Assembly: GCF_963667045.1 (NCBI RefSeq)
Contig: NZ_OY762934.1
Coordinates: forward strand, 2,535,501-2,599,500
Direction of reading: 5' to 3'
DNA: 64,000 nucleotides
From: an uncultured Cohaesibacter sp.
Lineage (GTDB): Bacteria; Pseudomonadota; Alphaproteobacteria; Rhizobiales; Cohaesibacteraceae
Shown: positions 35,714 to 44,422 of the stretch, piece by piece
Numbering within the stretch: the first letter of the stretch is position 1
Layout: each line of letters starts with the position of its first letter
Notes under the pieces: model-generated
What the model saw: only the letters and a program-made list of their open reading frames with translations
The model's database searches: none
What the model was told of the DNA's origin: nothing
Translations under genes and position numbers: made by a program

Positions 35714-36787
35714 TTAACCGGCAAGTTCTTCGACCGCTGAGGTGATCGACTTCAGAATGCTCTTCACATTCTTCGCCTCCGATTGGATGGTCTTGCGATC
35801 CAGAGCCTTGATCCTTTCCAGCAGCGTTCTGTCATCAATCTTGGCACCGAGATCCGCGAGGGCTTCCTCGATATCATCCAGAAAGCTTTCCTGCTTGTCG
35901 AGGCGCTCGGCAAGAACGCGCACCTGCCCCTTGAGCCTCATGCATTCGGCTCCGACCTTGACGCCTTCCTTGAAGGATGGGGCGGCTTTCATCCTGACCT
36001 CGATCTTGCCGGCGGCTTTGGACAGAGCGTCCGTTGAATGCCGGGTCTTGGTCACGTTGTTGCGGTAATCCTTGCGGGCCGTTTCGGCCTTGCTGGCAAA
36101 GCCGGCCAGCGTCTTGTCCGGCTCCTTGTTCCCGGATGTCAGTTCAATCTTGTGTTTGGCAAATTCGGCAAGGGCCTTGTCGAGCGTTCGCCTCAGGGTG
36201 CCCTCGCTGCGCATTTGCTTCTCGAAATCTTGATAGAGCGCCCTCAGTGTTTTGGCGATCGCGATATAGGCCGTGACATCCGCTCCAGAGGATGCGACCA
36301 GTCGACTGACGCTGGTTGTGAGTTTGACGACGGATTGTCCCCATTTCACAACGGTCCTGATCCGCGCTTCGGTGAGGTTGGCATCATTGCGTGCCTCTTT
36401 CTTCAGGCGGTCTTGCGCCGCCTTTTGGGCATCCTCTTCTGTCGAATTCATCTGCGCAAGAATGGCCTTGTTCGTCATCGCCGCCGTTGCTTCGACTTTC
36501 CTGGCGGTCTCTTGTGTGACGGGACGCTCGCTCATCAGGCCATCGATTTCTTTGGCGGCGTCGAAGGCAAGCTTCTTGATCTTCGTCTCTCTGTCTTCCA
36601 GCACCTTTCTGGCGTCAGCCTCAAGGCGCTTGAACAGGGATTCGGGCGCTGGTGTCTTGCCTTTCGTCGTTACCTCGAATTCGACGTCGACCCGAAAGGC
36701 GGGCACTTCGATATACTCGCTCTTTGGCTTGTTGCGCACCAGATCGACCACATAGAACTTGTGTTTGGCGGTGGTTGCCATCTGCAA
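35714..36787 (-). CDS. Unknown coiled-coil protein of the T6SS cluster
   Basis: A 357-residue, highly charged, almost wholly alpha-helical protein of unknown family. After a short N-terminal beta-like part (HKFYVVDLVRNKPKSEYIEV) it is dominated by heptad-like helices rich in Ala, Lys, Glu and Arg (residues ~60-130 and 180-355), with no signal peptide or membrane span. It lies between clpV and the TssBC fusion in the same direction. This suggests a cytoplasmic helper of sheath disassembly or sheath organisation. It could equally be a non-canonical structural protein or a cargo. Confidence 0.7.
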   Translation of the reverse strand: MQMATTAKHKFYVVDLVRNKPKSEYIEVPAFRVDVEFEVTTKGKTPAPESLFKRLEADARKVLEDRETKIKKLAFDAAKEIDGLMSERPVTQETARKVEATAAMTNKAILAQMNSTEEDAQKAAQDRLKKEARNDANLTEARIRTVVKWGQSVVKLTTSVSRLVASSGADVTAYIAIAKTLRALYQDFEKQMRSEGTLRRTLDKALAEFAKHKIELTSGNKEPDKTLAGFASKAETARKDYRNNVTKTRHSTDALSKAAGKIEVRMKAAPSFKEGVKVGAECMRLKGQVRVLAERLDKQESFLDDIEEALADLGAKIDDRTLLERIKALDRKTIQSEAKNVKSILKSITSAVEELAG

Positions 36788-36813
36788 AATCCTTCTCTTT
36801 CAAACAATGGGCC

Positions 36814-39516
36814 TTAGTCGAAGGCGTAGGAAAAGTCGCCATCGGTGACGTCTACTCCAACCTGTTGGATGCTGTCCCCTTGCATCATTCTCGTCAGGAA
36901 CTCGGTCGAGATTGCGGGGAGCATTGTATTGGTGATGATTGCATCGATCATGCGACCGCCGCTTTCAAGTTCCTGACAGCGCGAGACGATCGTATCAATC
37001 ACCGCATCGGAATAGGTGAATGGCACTCCGTAGGTATCCCGAACCCTCTTGCGGATGCGCTCAAGTTGAAGGTCCGTGATCTTGCTAATCATGTCAGGGC
37101 TAAGTGGATAATACGGAATGGAGACCATGCGGCCCAGAAGAGCAGGTGGGAAAACCTTGAGCAACGGGGCTCGCAGGGCCTTGGCCATGCCTTCCGGGTC
37201 TGGCATCAACTCTGGATCTGCGCATAGATCCATGATCACTTCTGAGCCGACATTCGACGTCAGCAGGATGAGTGTGTTTCGAAAATCGATCATCCTGCCT
37301 TCGCCGTCTTCCATGAAGCCCTTGTCAAAGACCTGAAAGAAGATTTCATGTACGTCCGGATGGGCTTTCTCTACCTCGTCAAGCAAAACAACGGAATAGG
37401 GCTTGCGCCGGACAGCTTCCGTAAGCACCCCACCTTCCCCATAGCCGACATAGCCCGGAGGAGCACCCTTGAGGCTGGAGACAGTGTGTGCTTCCTGAAA
37501 TTCTGACATATTAATCGTGATGACATTCTGCTCCCCGCCATAAAGTACTTCGGCCAGAGCAAGCGCGGTTTCCGTTTTCCCAACGCCCGATGTGCCTGCC
37601 AGCATAAAAACGCCAACCGGCTTCGAGGGGTTGTCGAGTCTGGCTCTGGAAGCCTTTACCCTTGCCGCAATCATCTCCATTGCATGATCCTGTCCGATCA
37701 CCCGCTTTGACAAATGATCAGCAAGATTAAGCACGGTGCGGATTTCATCCTTGACCATGCGCCCGACCGGAATACCGGTCCAATCTGCCACAACAGAGCC
37801 GACAGCCTGCGCATCCACGATCGGAAGAATGAGGGGCGTCTCTCCCTGCAAGTCTGACAACTCTGCCTGTTTGCGTAGCAACGCTGCACGGGTTTCTTCT
37901 CGTCGCTCCGCATGCATCTCCGTGTGGGACGGTGTCGATTGCGCATCTCCTGTCGCTTCGACGGGGGCGGCGGTTTCCCTAAGCTTTGCCCGCAAAGCAA
38001 GGATCTCTTCAACAAGCGCTTTCTCTGCTTCCCAGCGATCTGTAAGAGACTGAAGGCGAAGAGTTTCAGCCTCCAAGTCTCCGGTTATACGAAAGCGCCT
38101 TTCGTCAACGAGCAAGCCGGCCGCTTCGTCTCGGCCAATGATGTCCAGCTCAGTCCGTAGAGCCTCGATATGCCGCTGGCTATCATCTATTGAGGCGGGT
38201 ACGGCATGCAGGCTGATTGCTACACGCGCTGACGCCGTGTCGAGTACGCTGACAGCCTTGTCGGGCAGCTGTCTGGCTGGAATATAGCGTGCGGACAGCT
38301 TGACTGCCGTCTCCAACGCTTCATCTAGGATCTGCACTTTATGATGCTTCTCCAGCATGGTTGCTATGGAGCGCATCATGAGAATGGCGCGCGCCTCATC
38401 GGGCTCCTCGACTTGCACCACCTGAAAGCGCCGGGTCAAGGCAGGATCCTTTTCGATATGCTTCTTGTATTCCGCCCAGGTGGTCGCTCCAATGGTCCGC
38501 AAGGTGCCACGAGCCAGCGCGGGTTTCAGAAGATTGGCAGCATCCCCTGTTCCTGCCGCGCCTCCCGCCCCAACCAGCGTGTGCGTTTCATCAACGAACA
38601 GAACAATCGGTGCCGGACTGGCCTGTACTTCTTCAAGCACGCTTTTGAGGCGATTTTCAAACTCGCCTTTCATGGAAGCTCCGGCCTGCAGAAGACCGAC
38701 ATCCAGAGAGAGAACCCGAGCCTCGCGCAGTCCTTCTGGCACGTCACCACGCACAATGCGCAAGGCAAATCCTTCGACAACCGCCGTTTTGCCAACGCCG
38801 GCTTCTCCGGTCAGGATTGGGTTGTTCTGCCTGCGTCGCATGAGCACGTCGATGATCTGCCGGATTTCTTCATCTCGCCCTACGATCGGATCGATTTCGC
38901 CTTGTCGGGCTTTCTCGGTCAAATCGCTGCAAAATTGGGAGAGAGCATCGCCGCCGCCTAATTGGGCTGGAATTGTATTGGATGAAAGGCTCTGCTCTAT
39001 ATCGTGCCCACCGCTCCTATCGGTTGCCGACATTTTGTCTTCAGGTGATCCGGCCAGAATGTCCTGATGATGTTTGGAGAAATGATCGACATCGACCTTG
39101 CTGAATTGCGGAGAGATCGCCTCCATGAGACGTCTGAGACTGGACGTCTTCAGAACCCCGAAAAGCAGATAACCTGTGCGCACCTGAGAGGCACCAAACA
39201 GCAGGGATGCATAGACCCATGCCCGTTCAACGGCTTCCTCCAAATGCGGCGAAAGGTCGGAAATTGCCGTAGCCCCGCGCGGCAGGCTATCCAGATTTCG
39301 GACGACATCGCCTGCAAGGCGGGCGGCATCAAGCTCATAATGATTTATCAGATGATGCAAATCACTATCTTGCAATTGCAGTATCTGGTGAATCCAGTGG
39401 ACCAGCTCAACATAGGGATTGCCGCGCATCTTGCAAAAAACCGTAGCGCTTTCGATAGACTGAAACCCCAATTGGTTCAATTTGCCAAACAGGGCCATGC
39501 GGCTGATTTCCGACAT
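36814..39516 (-). CDS. tssH: T6SS sheath-recycling AAA+ ATPase TssH (ClpV)
   Basis: A 900-residue Clp/Hsp100 ATPase. It has an N-terminal ClpN domain (VHWIHQILQLQDSDLHHLI), NBD1 with GEAGVGKTAVVEGFA and LFVDETHTLVGAGG, a middle domain, and NBD2 with LAGTSGVGKTETALALAE and VVLLDEVEKAHPDVHE. It unfolds contracted TssB/TssC. ATG 39516 with AGGAAAG upstream is the family start. It begins 23 bases after tssG. Confidence 0.95.
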   Translation of the reverse strand: MSEISRMALFGKLNQLGFQSIESATVFCKMRGNPYVELVHWIHQILQLQDSDLHHLINHYELDAARLAGDVVRNLDSLPRGATAISDLSPHLEEAVERAWVYASLLFGASQVRTGYLLFGVLKTSSLRRLMEAISPQFSKVDVDHFSKHHQDILAGSPEDKMSATDRSGGHDIEQSLSSNTIPAQLGGGDALSQFCSDLTEKARQGEIDPIVGRDEEIRQIIDVLMRRRQNNPILTGEAGVGKTAVVEGFALRIVRGDVPEGLREARVLSLDVGLLQAGASMKGEFENRLKSVLEEVQASPAPIVLFVDETHTLVGAGGAAGTGDAANLLKPALARGTLRTIGATTWAEYKKHIEKDPALTRRFQVVQVEEPDEARAILMMRSIATMLEKHHKVQILDEALETAVKLSARYIPARQLPDKAVSVLDTASARVAISLHAVPASIDDSQRHIEALRTELDIIGRDEAAGLLVDERRFRITGDLEAETLRLQSLTDRWEAEKALVEEILALRAKLRETAAPVEATGDAQSTPSHTEMHAERREETRAALLRKQAELSDLQGETPLILPIVDAQAVGSVVADWTGIPVGRMVKDEIRTVLNLADHLSKRVIGQDHAMEMIAARVKASRARLDNPSKPVGVFMLAGTSGVGKTETALALAEVLYGGEQNVITINMSEFQEAHTVSSLKGAPPGYVGYGEGGVLTEAVRRKPYSVVLLDEVEKAHPDVHEIFFQVFDKGFMEDGEGRMIDFRNTLILLTSNVGSEVIMDLCADPELMPDPEGMAKALRAPLLKVFPPALLGRMVSIPYYPLSPDMISKITDLQLERIRKRVRDTYGVPFTYSDAVIDTIVSRCQELESGGRMIDAIITNTMLPAISTEFLTRMMQGDSIQQVGVDVTDGDFSYAFD

Positions 39517-39539
39517 TGTTTCTTTCCTATGAAAAGGGT

Positions 39540-40559
39540 TCAAAATTCGTGATGCAATGGAGCTGAAAGAAAGAGATCGTCGGCATCTTTCTTTTCTCGC
39601 TGGCCGATCCAGCTGGTTTGACCCAGCGCGATGTTTGAGCCGAGAACCGCTTTGGGAACCTCTTCCTCTTTCAGGATCAGGTTCACGTCCCATTCCAACG
39701 TCTCACCGGCATAAGAGCGGATGATTGCGTTGAGCCGTTTGATGCTTCGCCCACCTGGAAGCAGACGTTTATAGTCTTCAAGATTTAAGGGGCCTATGCG
39801 AATGCGAAACCTCGCTTCGCGCGACCAGACTTTTTCGCCCAGACTTGCGCTTTGTCCGAGACAGGCCCCGCCTAGGCGTCCGCGATCGGTTGGCTCAAGA
39901 TGCAGCCAGCTACCTACAAAGCTTTCAATGGATATCCGGGCGCTGAAAAAGCGCCTCAGAATAGCAGCAAGGCCTGCTTCGTTGCGTGGGCCTGCCGACA
40001 ACAGACCGGCAAAATGACGTCGAGCGAGATCGGGCATTGCGTCGCGGCAAGCAAAGGCTTCCCCGGCCACGCCCGCAATCGCATCAAGCTTTTCCCCAAA
40101 GGGATCATCATCAATACGGTCGAACGACGGGGCGGGTTCTCCCGTTGTCCAAGCGCGATAAAATAGCGAAAGCATGCGATGATGGAACATGTCCGCAAAA
40201 GCAGTAAAGGTCGGATCATGCTGATTGCGCAGTCGATCTCTGGCATATTCAGTCAGATGAAGCGGTAGGGCGCCGTTCGGGCCAAAGAGCCCAAACGCAT
40301 GCTGAGACAGGCGAGCGGGTCCCCTGCCCTTATTTATGGCGAAGCGTGCAATCGTCGACGTTGGAAAGGCCAGCTCCGGCTCTTGCCCAAGACGGACAGG
40401 ATCTTGCGCGGGGCGCCGGGAGCGACCGAGACGTGGATTGCTGTCGTAAGCAGCCTCAATCAGTCTGAGAGCCTGAAACAGGTGGTGTGTTTGCGGTGAT
40501 CCCTCGAGCGCATCAAGACGGCTCAGATCAGGACCCTTTTCCCGCTCTTGGCTGGCCAT
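39540..40559 (-). CDS. tssG: T6SS baseplate protein TssG
   Basis: A 339-residue TssG with the family blocks HHLFQALRLIEAAY, RLGRSRRPAQDPVRLGQ, FGLFGPNGALPLHLTEYA and ADMFHHRMLSLFYRAW. It forms the baseplate wedge with TssE, TssF and TssK. The 5' end overlaps tssF by 37 bases, a common arrangement. Confidence 0.95.
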   Translation of the reverse strand: MASQEREKGPDLSRLDALEGSPQTHHLFQALRLIEAAYDSNPRLGRSRRPAQDPVRLGQEPELAFPTSTIARFAINKGRGPARLSQHAFGLFGPNGALPLHLTEYARDRLRNQHDPTFTAFADMFHHRMLSLFYRAWTTGEPAPSFDRIDDDPFGEKLDAIAGVAGEAFACRDAMPDLARRHFAGLLSAGPRNEAGLAAILRRFFSARISIESFVGSWLHLEPTDRGRLGGACLGQSASLGEKVWSREARFRIRIGPLNLEDYKRLLPGGRSIKRLNAIIRSYAGETLEWDVNLILKEEEVPKAVLGSNIALGQTSWIGQREKKDADDLFLSAPLHHEF

Positions 40560-42397
40560 CTCTGGATGTCCCCTCGCTGTTGTGAATGAATAACTGTTTC
40601 GGTGAAGCTGTTGAGCGTCACATATTTGGCAAAGAATGACTCAAGAACAGCTCCCAGCAGGTAGCAGCCGGTGCCCTCGAAGTAGCTGTCGTCGAATCCC
40701 ACACGGATCTCCAGACCACGGACAGCCGTAGAGAGAAGCCCATCAGCCATGCGCCGGACAATGGGGCGGGATTGGACACTGATCAGCCCTTCCATCTGCT
40801 TGGCAATGGCGGCTTCTCCAAGAGGCGTATAGATGCCGATAAGCTCCCTAAGCGCTGCCGCGCCGGTTCCCCGATCTGCATCGCTGAGAGAGAGATAGTT
40901 AAGGCTCAGATGGCTGATCAACTGCCAGGCTCGGCTCCCTTCTGCCAAACCGGAATGCGGTCGGGTTGGTGGCACGATGGCACGAATTTCAGAGATCGGC
41001 CCACCGTCAGGCATCGAGAAATCAGTATCGCCTGAGCCAATCGCAGTCAGGAGCGGCAAATCTCTGTTGGTGCAAAGCGCCGTAACGGCCAATTGCTTGA
41101 TATTGCCCGGATAGGGAGCCTGATTGCGATCGCTCAAAGAGACGTAGAGGTCTGATCCAAGATAAGATGTGCGAATGCCTTTCAGGCGTTGCTTTTCGGA
41201 GCGCTGCCTCATTCTACGGTGGATGCTGAAATAGGCCGAATGGGTTTCGCCAAAAGGGGTGAAATCTTCCGCGCTATAGAAAGGGCGGAAAGGAACATCG
41301 TCCGCGCCCTCATTGGCAATGCCCGTCACGCTTTGGAGTTGAAAGATCTCGTAGTCGAGCGGTGCGGTGCGGTCCACCGTGATATGATGATCAACTTCGG
41401 TTCCGGATATGCGCGTCCGATCACAGCGTTTGGAAAACAGGTTTATTGCAGGCACCGCATGCAAGTTGAAGCTTTCCCTACTCACCGATTTGAGGTCGGG
41501 AATTTCGTCTCTCAGCAGAATATACAAATCGAGTTCATCATGATCACAGCGCCTCACTGCCCGTTGAAGGTCGCCCAGTTCGACGAAGAAAAAGCGTTCG
41601 GGCATGGCAAAATATTCTTGCAGCAGGCGATATCCTTCAAAGGACTGACCAGGCGTCGGCAGAAGGCTCTCTTCGGCTTCAAAGCCGCGCGGTCGGATCT
41701 GTTTAGCAAGAAATTCGGCCCAATCGGCCCGCCGGTCGGTTGACCGGCCCGCAACGCCAATGGCTTGGCTCATGATCGCTTCATAAAGGCGCCAAGGTTC
41801 TGCCCCCGGTCCCGACAAAAACAGGGTGAGAGTGTCAAGCGGTAGCGTCTTGATAGGGAGCCCTCCGGCATGCTTGATACGCAAGCGCAGGGCGGACTTC
41901 GCCTGATTGTTCTTCGCAAGGCCTGCTGCGACAAGTTCTCCGCGCCCCTCGACATACTCAGCGTCGGAGATCTCCAGAGGCCAGATAGTTGCGTCCTGTG
42001 ACGTGCTGAACTGACAGGCTGTCTGTTCTCCTTCGATGATTCTCCCACGCAGGATTGTTCCACGTTTGACGGTATATCCTTCCTCAAGTCCCCCTTGCGT
42101 GATGTCCGGCTTGAGGTGTGCGATCATCATGGACGGCGTTGGAGCCAAGACGTGGGGATAGACGATTTCAAGGAGATTCTGGGTAAATACCGGATATTGC
42201 AGTTCTAGCTCCAACTGAACGCGCGCCGATAGAAAGGCAAACCCTTCCAGCAGGCGCTCGACATATGGGTCAAGCACCTCTGTCTGCTTCATGCCAAGCC
42301 GGGCCGCTATCTTGGGATAGGCCTCGGCAAATTCGCCGCCCATTTCGCGAATATAGTCGAGTTCGCTTTCATAATGTCTGAGCAGTCGGGTATCCAT
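40523..42397 (-). CDS. tssF: T6SS baseplate protein TssF
   Basis: A 624-residue TssF of normal length. It has the signature LLRHYESELDYIREMGGEFA, YPKIAARLGM, DPYVERLLEGFAFLSARVQ and QNLLEIVYPHVLAPTPSM. It is the wedge component of the baseplate, four bases after tssE. Confidence 0.95.
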   Translation of the reverse strand: MDTRLLRHYESELDYIREMGGEFAEAYPKIAARLGMKQTEVLDPYVERLLEGFAFLSARVQLELELQYPVFTQNLLEIVYPHVLAPTPSMMIAHLKPDITQGGLEEGYTVKRGTILRGRIIEGEQTACQFSTSQDATIWPLEISDAEYVEGRGELVAAGLAKNNQAKSALRLRIKHAGGLPIKTLPLDTLTLFLSGPGAEPWRLYEAIMSQAIGVAGRSTDRRADWAEFLAKQIRPRGFEAEESLLPTPGQSFEGYRLLQEYFAMPERFFFVELGDLQRAVRRCDHDELDLYILLRDEIPDLKSVSRESFNLHAVPAINLFSKRCDRTRISGTEVDHHITVDRTAPLDYEIFQLQSVTGIANEGADDVPFRPFYSAEDFTPFGETHSAYFSIHRRMRQRSEKQRLKGIRTSYLGSDLYVSLSDRNQAPYPGNIKQLAVTALCTNRDLPLLTAIGSGDTDFSMPDGGPISEIRAIVPPTRPHSGLAEGSRAWQLISHLSLNYLSLSDADRGTGAAALRELIGIYTPLGEAAIAKQMEGLISVQSRPIVRRMADGLLSTAVRGLEIRVGFDDSYFEGTGCYLLGAVLESFFAKYVTLNSFTETVIHSQQRGDIQRWPAKSGKRVLI

Positions 42398-42401
42398 GTC
42401 G

Positions 42402-42896
42402 TTACACCTGTTTGATTGTCAAATCGCCACTGACGACATCGAGAGCTGTTCGCAGATAAAGTTCGACAGGTACCGGCTTTGCCCAAAGTTCACCGCGAAT
42501 ATCAAAGGAAATGACCGCTTCATTCGCGTCCTTGTTCTTGGAAGGCGTAACCTCAATGGATTCCCGCAGAATACGCGGTTCAAAAATCTCAATTGCCTTG
42601 CGGATCGTCTGTTGTATCTGGGCAATGTGATGGCGCGTGTCACCGCGTCCTGAAAGGTTTGAAATGCCGAAATTCAAAACGGAACTTGCTACATTTGGAT
42701 AGAGGTCGAGATTGTGTGTCGCCTCGATATTTGAGCAATTCAGCAGCCAGAAGAGATCCCGATGGATAATTTTCCTCAGTCTGTGAATGTCGATGGACTG
42801 CTCCGACACACTATCGCTTTTGTTTCCGCTTGCGTCATCGGTCAGACGATCGAGCAATGAGGGCTGCAAACGTTCGGCTAGCAGAAGGTCAGCCAT
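42402..42896 (-). CDS. tssE: T6SS baseplate protein TssE (gp25-like)
   Basis: A 164-residue gp25-like protein with RLQPSLLDRLTD at the N-terminus, NFGISNLSG and the conserved IRKAIEIFEPRILRESIEV core. The ATG at 42896 is preferred over an upstream in-frame start; it overlaps the tagJ stop by eight bases. It initiates sheath polymerisation on the baseplate. Confidence 0.92.
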   Translation of the reverse strand: MADLLLAERLQPSLLDRLTDDASGNKSDSVSEQSIDIHRLRKIIHRDLFWLLNCSNIEATHNLDLYPNVASSVLNFGISNLSGRGDTRHHIAQIQQTIRKAIEIFEPRILRESIEVTPSKNKDANEAVISFDIRGELWAKPVPVELYLRTALDVVSGDLTIKQV

Positions 42897-43731
42897 CAAT
42901 ACCTCCGAAGCGATCCGATTGTGTTGCTTGCTCCACGGACTGGTTGAGTAGAAGTTCGCGGACATCCATCAAGGCAAAATCTGAATGGTCGGTCGCAAAA
43001 AGTCGTTGCCCAAGGCCGCACACAGCAAGCTCTCCGGCATCGGTTTTCTGCCACAGTGTTGAGGCCGAGAGCATGAGGCGATCATCAGCCGCATTCGTCG
43101 TCCCTACATATCTGGTCGGGATCAAAGCGACGGCGTCACCACCATTGGCCCAGGTTACGGTCGCAGGCATCCAGACCCGATCGCGCAAGTCGCTCGGCAC
43201 GCCCATCTGCAACTGGTTTATGGCCGAAAATGGGACCCAGAAATAGCGACCATTGACGATAAGTTCCATGAGAGGACCAAGTCGCGGATCGGCGTCAGCG
43301 ATCCATTCAAAAGCCTGGCCATTGATAGTTCCGGGGATGGCCGGAGCCATTTCAAAGGCTGCTTCACGAAGATCTTTGGCGGCAATGACATTGCCTGAGG
43401 CCTCAAGTTTGATCGCTTCTATCATCGAGGCGATCCAACCCTCAGGCTCACCAAACACCATTGGCTGTTTTTCTCCACGGAAAACCTGTTCGCGATGAAG
43501 TTCGCAAATGATCGCGGTCCGATACATCTGCGCCATGGCATTGGCTTGAGGGCTCAGGGTGGCACAGGTTTTCAATTGTTGAACGGCTCGTTGCCAAGCG
43601 CCCATGACACAAAGTAGCTGGAACAGGAAAATGCGTAAGCTGACATCTTGAGGTGCTTTACGGATGCTTTCCTGCAAAGCGCTCAATGCACCTTTCAGAT
43701 CGCCATCCTTGAGCCGTTGCTCTGCTAACAT
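42889..43731 (-). CDS. tagJ: T6SS accessory protein TagJ (ImpE family)
   Basis: A 280-residue ImpE/TagJ protein. A TPR-like N-terminal half (GALSALQESIRKAPQDVSLR) is followed by the diagnostic FEWIADADPRLGPLMELIV and RYFWVPFSAI. TagJ binds the N-terminal helix of TssB and can assist ClpV-mediated disassembly. That is notable here, where two TssB domains exist. Located between hcp and tssE. Confidence 0.92.
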   Translation of the reverse strand: MLAEQRLKDGDLKGALSALQESIRKAPQDVSLRIFLFQLLCVMGAWQRAVQQLKTCATLSPQANAMAQMYRTAIICELHREQVFRGEKQPMVFGEPEGWIASMIEAIKLEASGNVIAAKDLREAAFEMAPAIPGTINGQAFEWIADADPRLGPLMELIVNGRYFWVPFSAINQLQMGVPSDLRDRVWMPATVTWANGGDAVALIPTRYVGTTNAADDRLMLSASTLWQKTDAGELAVCGLGQRLFATDHSDFALMDVRELLLNQSVEQATQSDRFGGIDG

Positions 43732-43754
43732 GATCCCGCTGCCCCTGTGTCCAG

Positions 43755-43780
43755 AAAAAGCCCGGCACCGTGGCGCCGGG
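43755..43780 (-). terminator. Rho-independent terminator after hcp
   Basis: On the minus strand a nine-base stem with one G-T pair (CCCGGCGCC / GGTGCCGGG, 43780-43761) is followed by CTTTTTC. It lies directly after the hcp stop codon and before tagJ, so it likely allows hcp mRNA to accumulate more than downstream message. Confidence 0.85.
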
Positions 43781-43803
43781 AAGTTGGTTTGATCTCAGAA
43801 AGC

Positions 43804-44346
43804 CTAGATGCCGGCTTCGTATTTGTTGGTGTTGAGGACACGGCTCCAGATGGCTTCGGCACCGCCTGTGACAGTCGGCTTTTTCACCTTGCCGTCTTTG
43901 CCCTGCTGGAAATATTCGATTTTGATGGCGCCATATTCGAAGGTCAGATCCTCTTCGAGAATGTCATCACCATCGGAGCCGTTCCATCCCATGTCGGTGA
44001 CATAGACCATCTTGAAGCTGATCTTGAGCACAGTTGCGCCAGACGATTTGTCGGAACCGCCAGAGCGGCGCAATTCCAGAACGGCTTCGTCATAATGCGT
44101 GCCCCGGCACATCTGTTGGAACAAAGCGCAGGAAGCAGTGTCCGTCCGCTTCTTAATCGTAAAGGGCTTGAACGTCGCTTTACCCGAACCGCCCCCACCG
44201 GTTGCCGAGCCGATATTTGCGGTGTTTTCTGCACCGAAACCAAACTCGGACAGTTCGAATGCGTCCTGTTTGGACATGAAGGCATCGAGTGTCTCGCCGT
44301 GCGGCTTGTCTTTGTCCTTGAAATAAAGGAAGGCGTCATAGGCCAT
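43804..44346 (-). CDS. hcp: T6SS tube protein Hcp (TssD)
   Basis: A 180-residue Hcp with AYDAFLYFKD, AFELSEFGFG, FTIKKRTDTASCALFQQM and the late GGAEAIWSRVLNTN. It forms the inner tube and can chaperone small effectors. It is flanked by a hairpin upstream and a strong terminator downstream, as often seen for this highly expressed gene. Confidence 0.95.
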   Translation of the reverse strand: MAYDAFLYFKDKDKPHGETLDAFMSKQDAFELSEFGFGAENTANIGSATGGGGSGKATFKPFTIKKRTDTASCALFQQMCRGTHYDEAVLELRRSGGSDKSSGATVLKISFKMVYVTDMGWNGSDGDDILEEDLTFEYGAIKIEYFQQGKDGKVKKPTVTGGAEAIWSRVLNTNKYEAGI

Positions 44347-44393
44347 GATGTTTTCCTCTTGATGAAGTGCGAATTTTCATGATTTTGGTGAAA

Positions 44394-44416
44394 CCGGAGC
44401 GCTCGTTTCGCTCCGG
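44394..44416. terminator. Hairpin between tssC and hcp
   Basis: CCGGAGCG (44394-44401) and CGCTCCGG (44409-44416) form a perfect eight-base stem with a seven-base loop, followed on the minus strand by TTTCACC. It is a partial terminator or processing site that may separate hcp expression from tssA-tssB-tssC. Confidence 0.6.
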
Positions 44417-44422
44417 AAATGT

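Noticed and set aside
36038-36817. 259-codon open frame on the plus strand
   Set aside because: Antisense shadow of the coiled-coil T6SS protein; no ribosome site and no recognisable domain.
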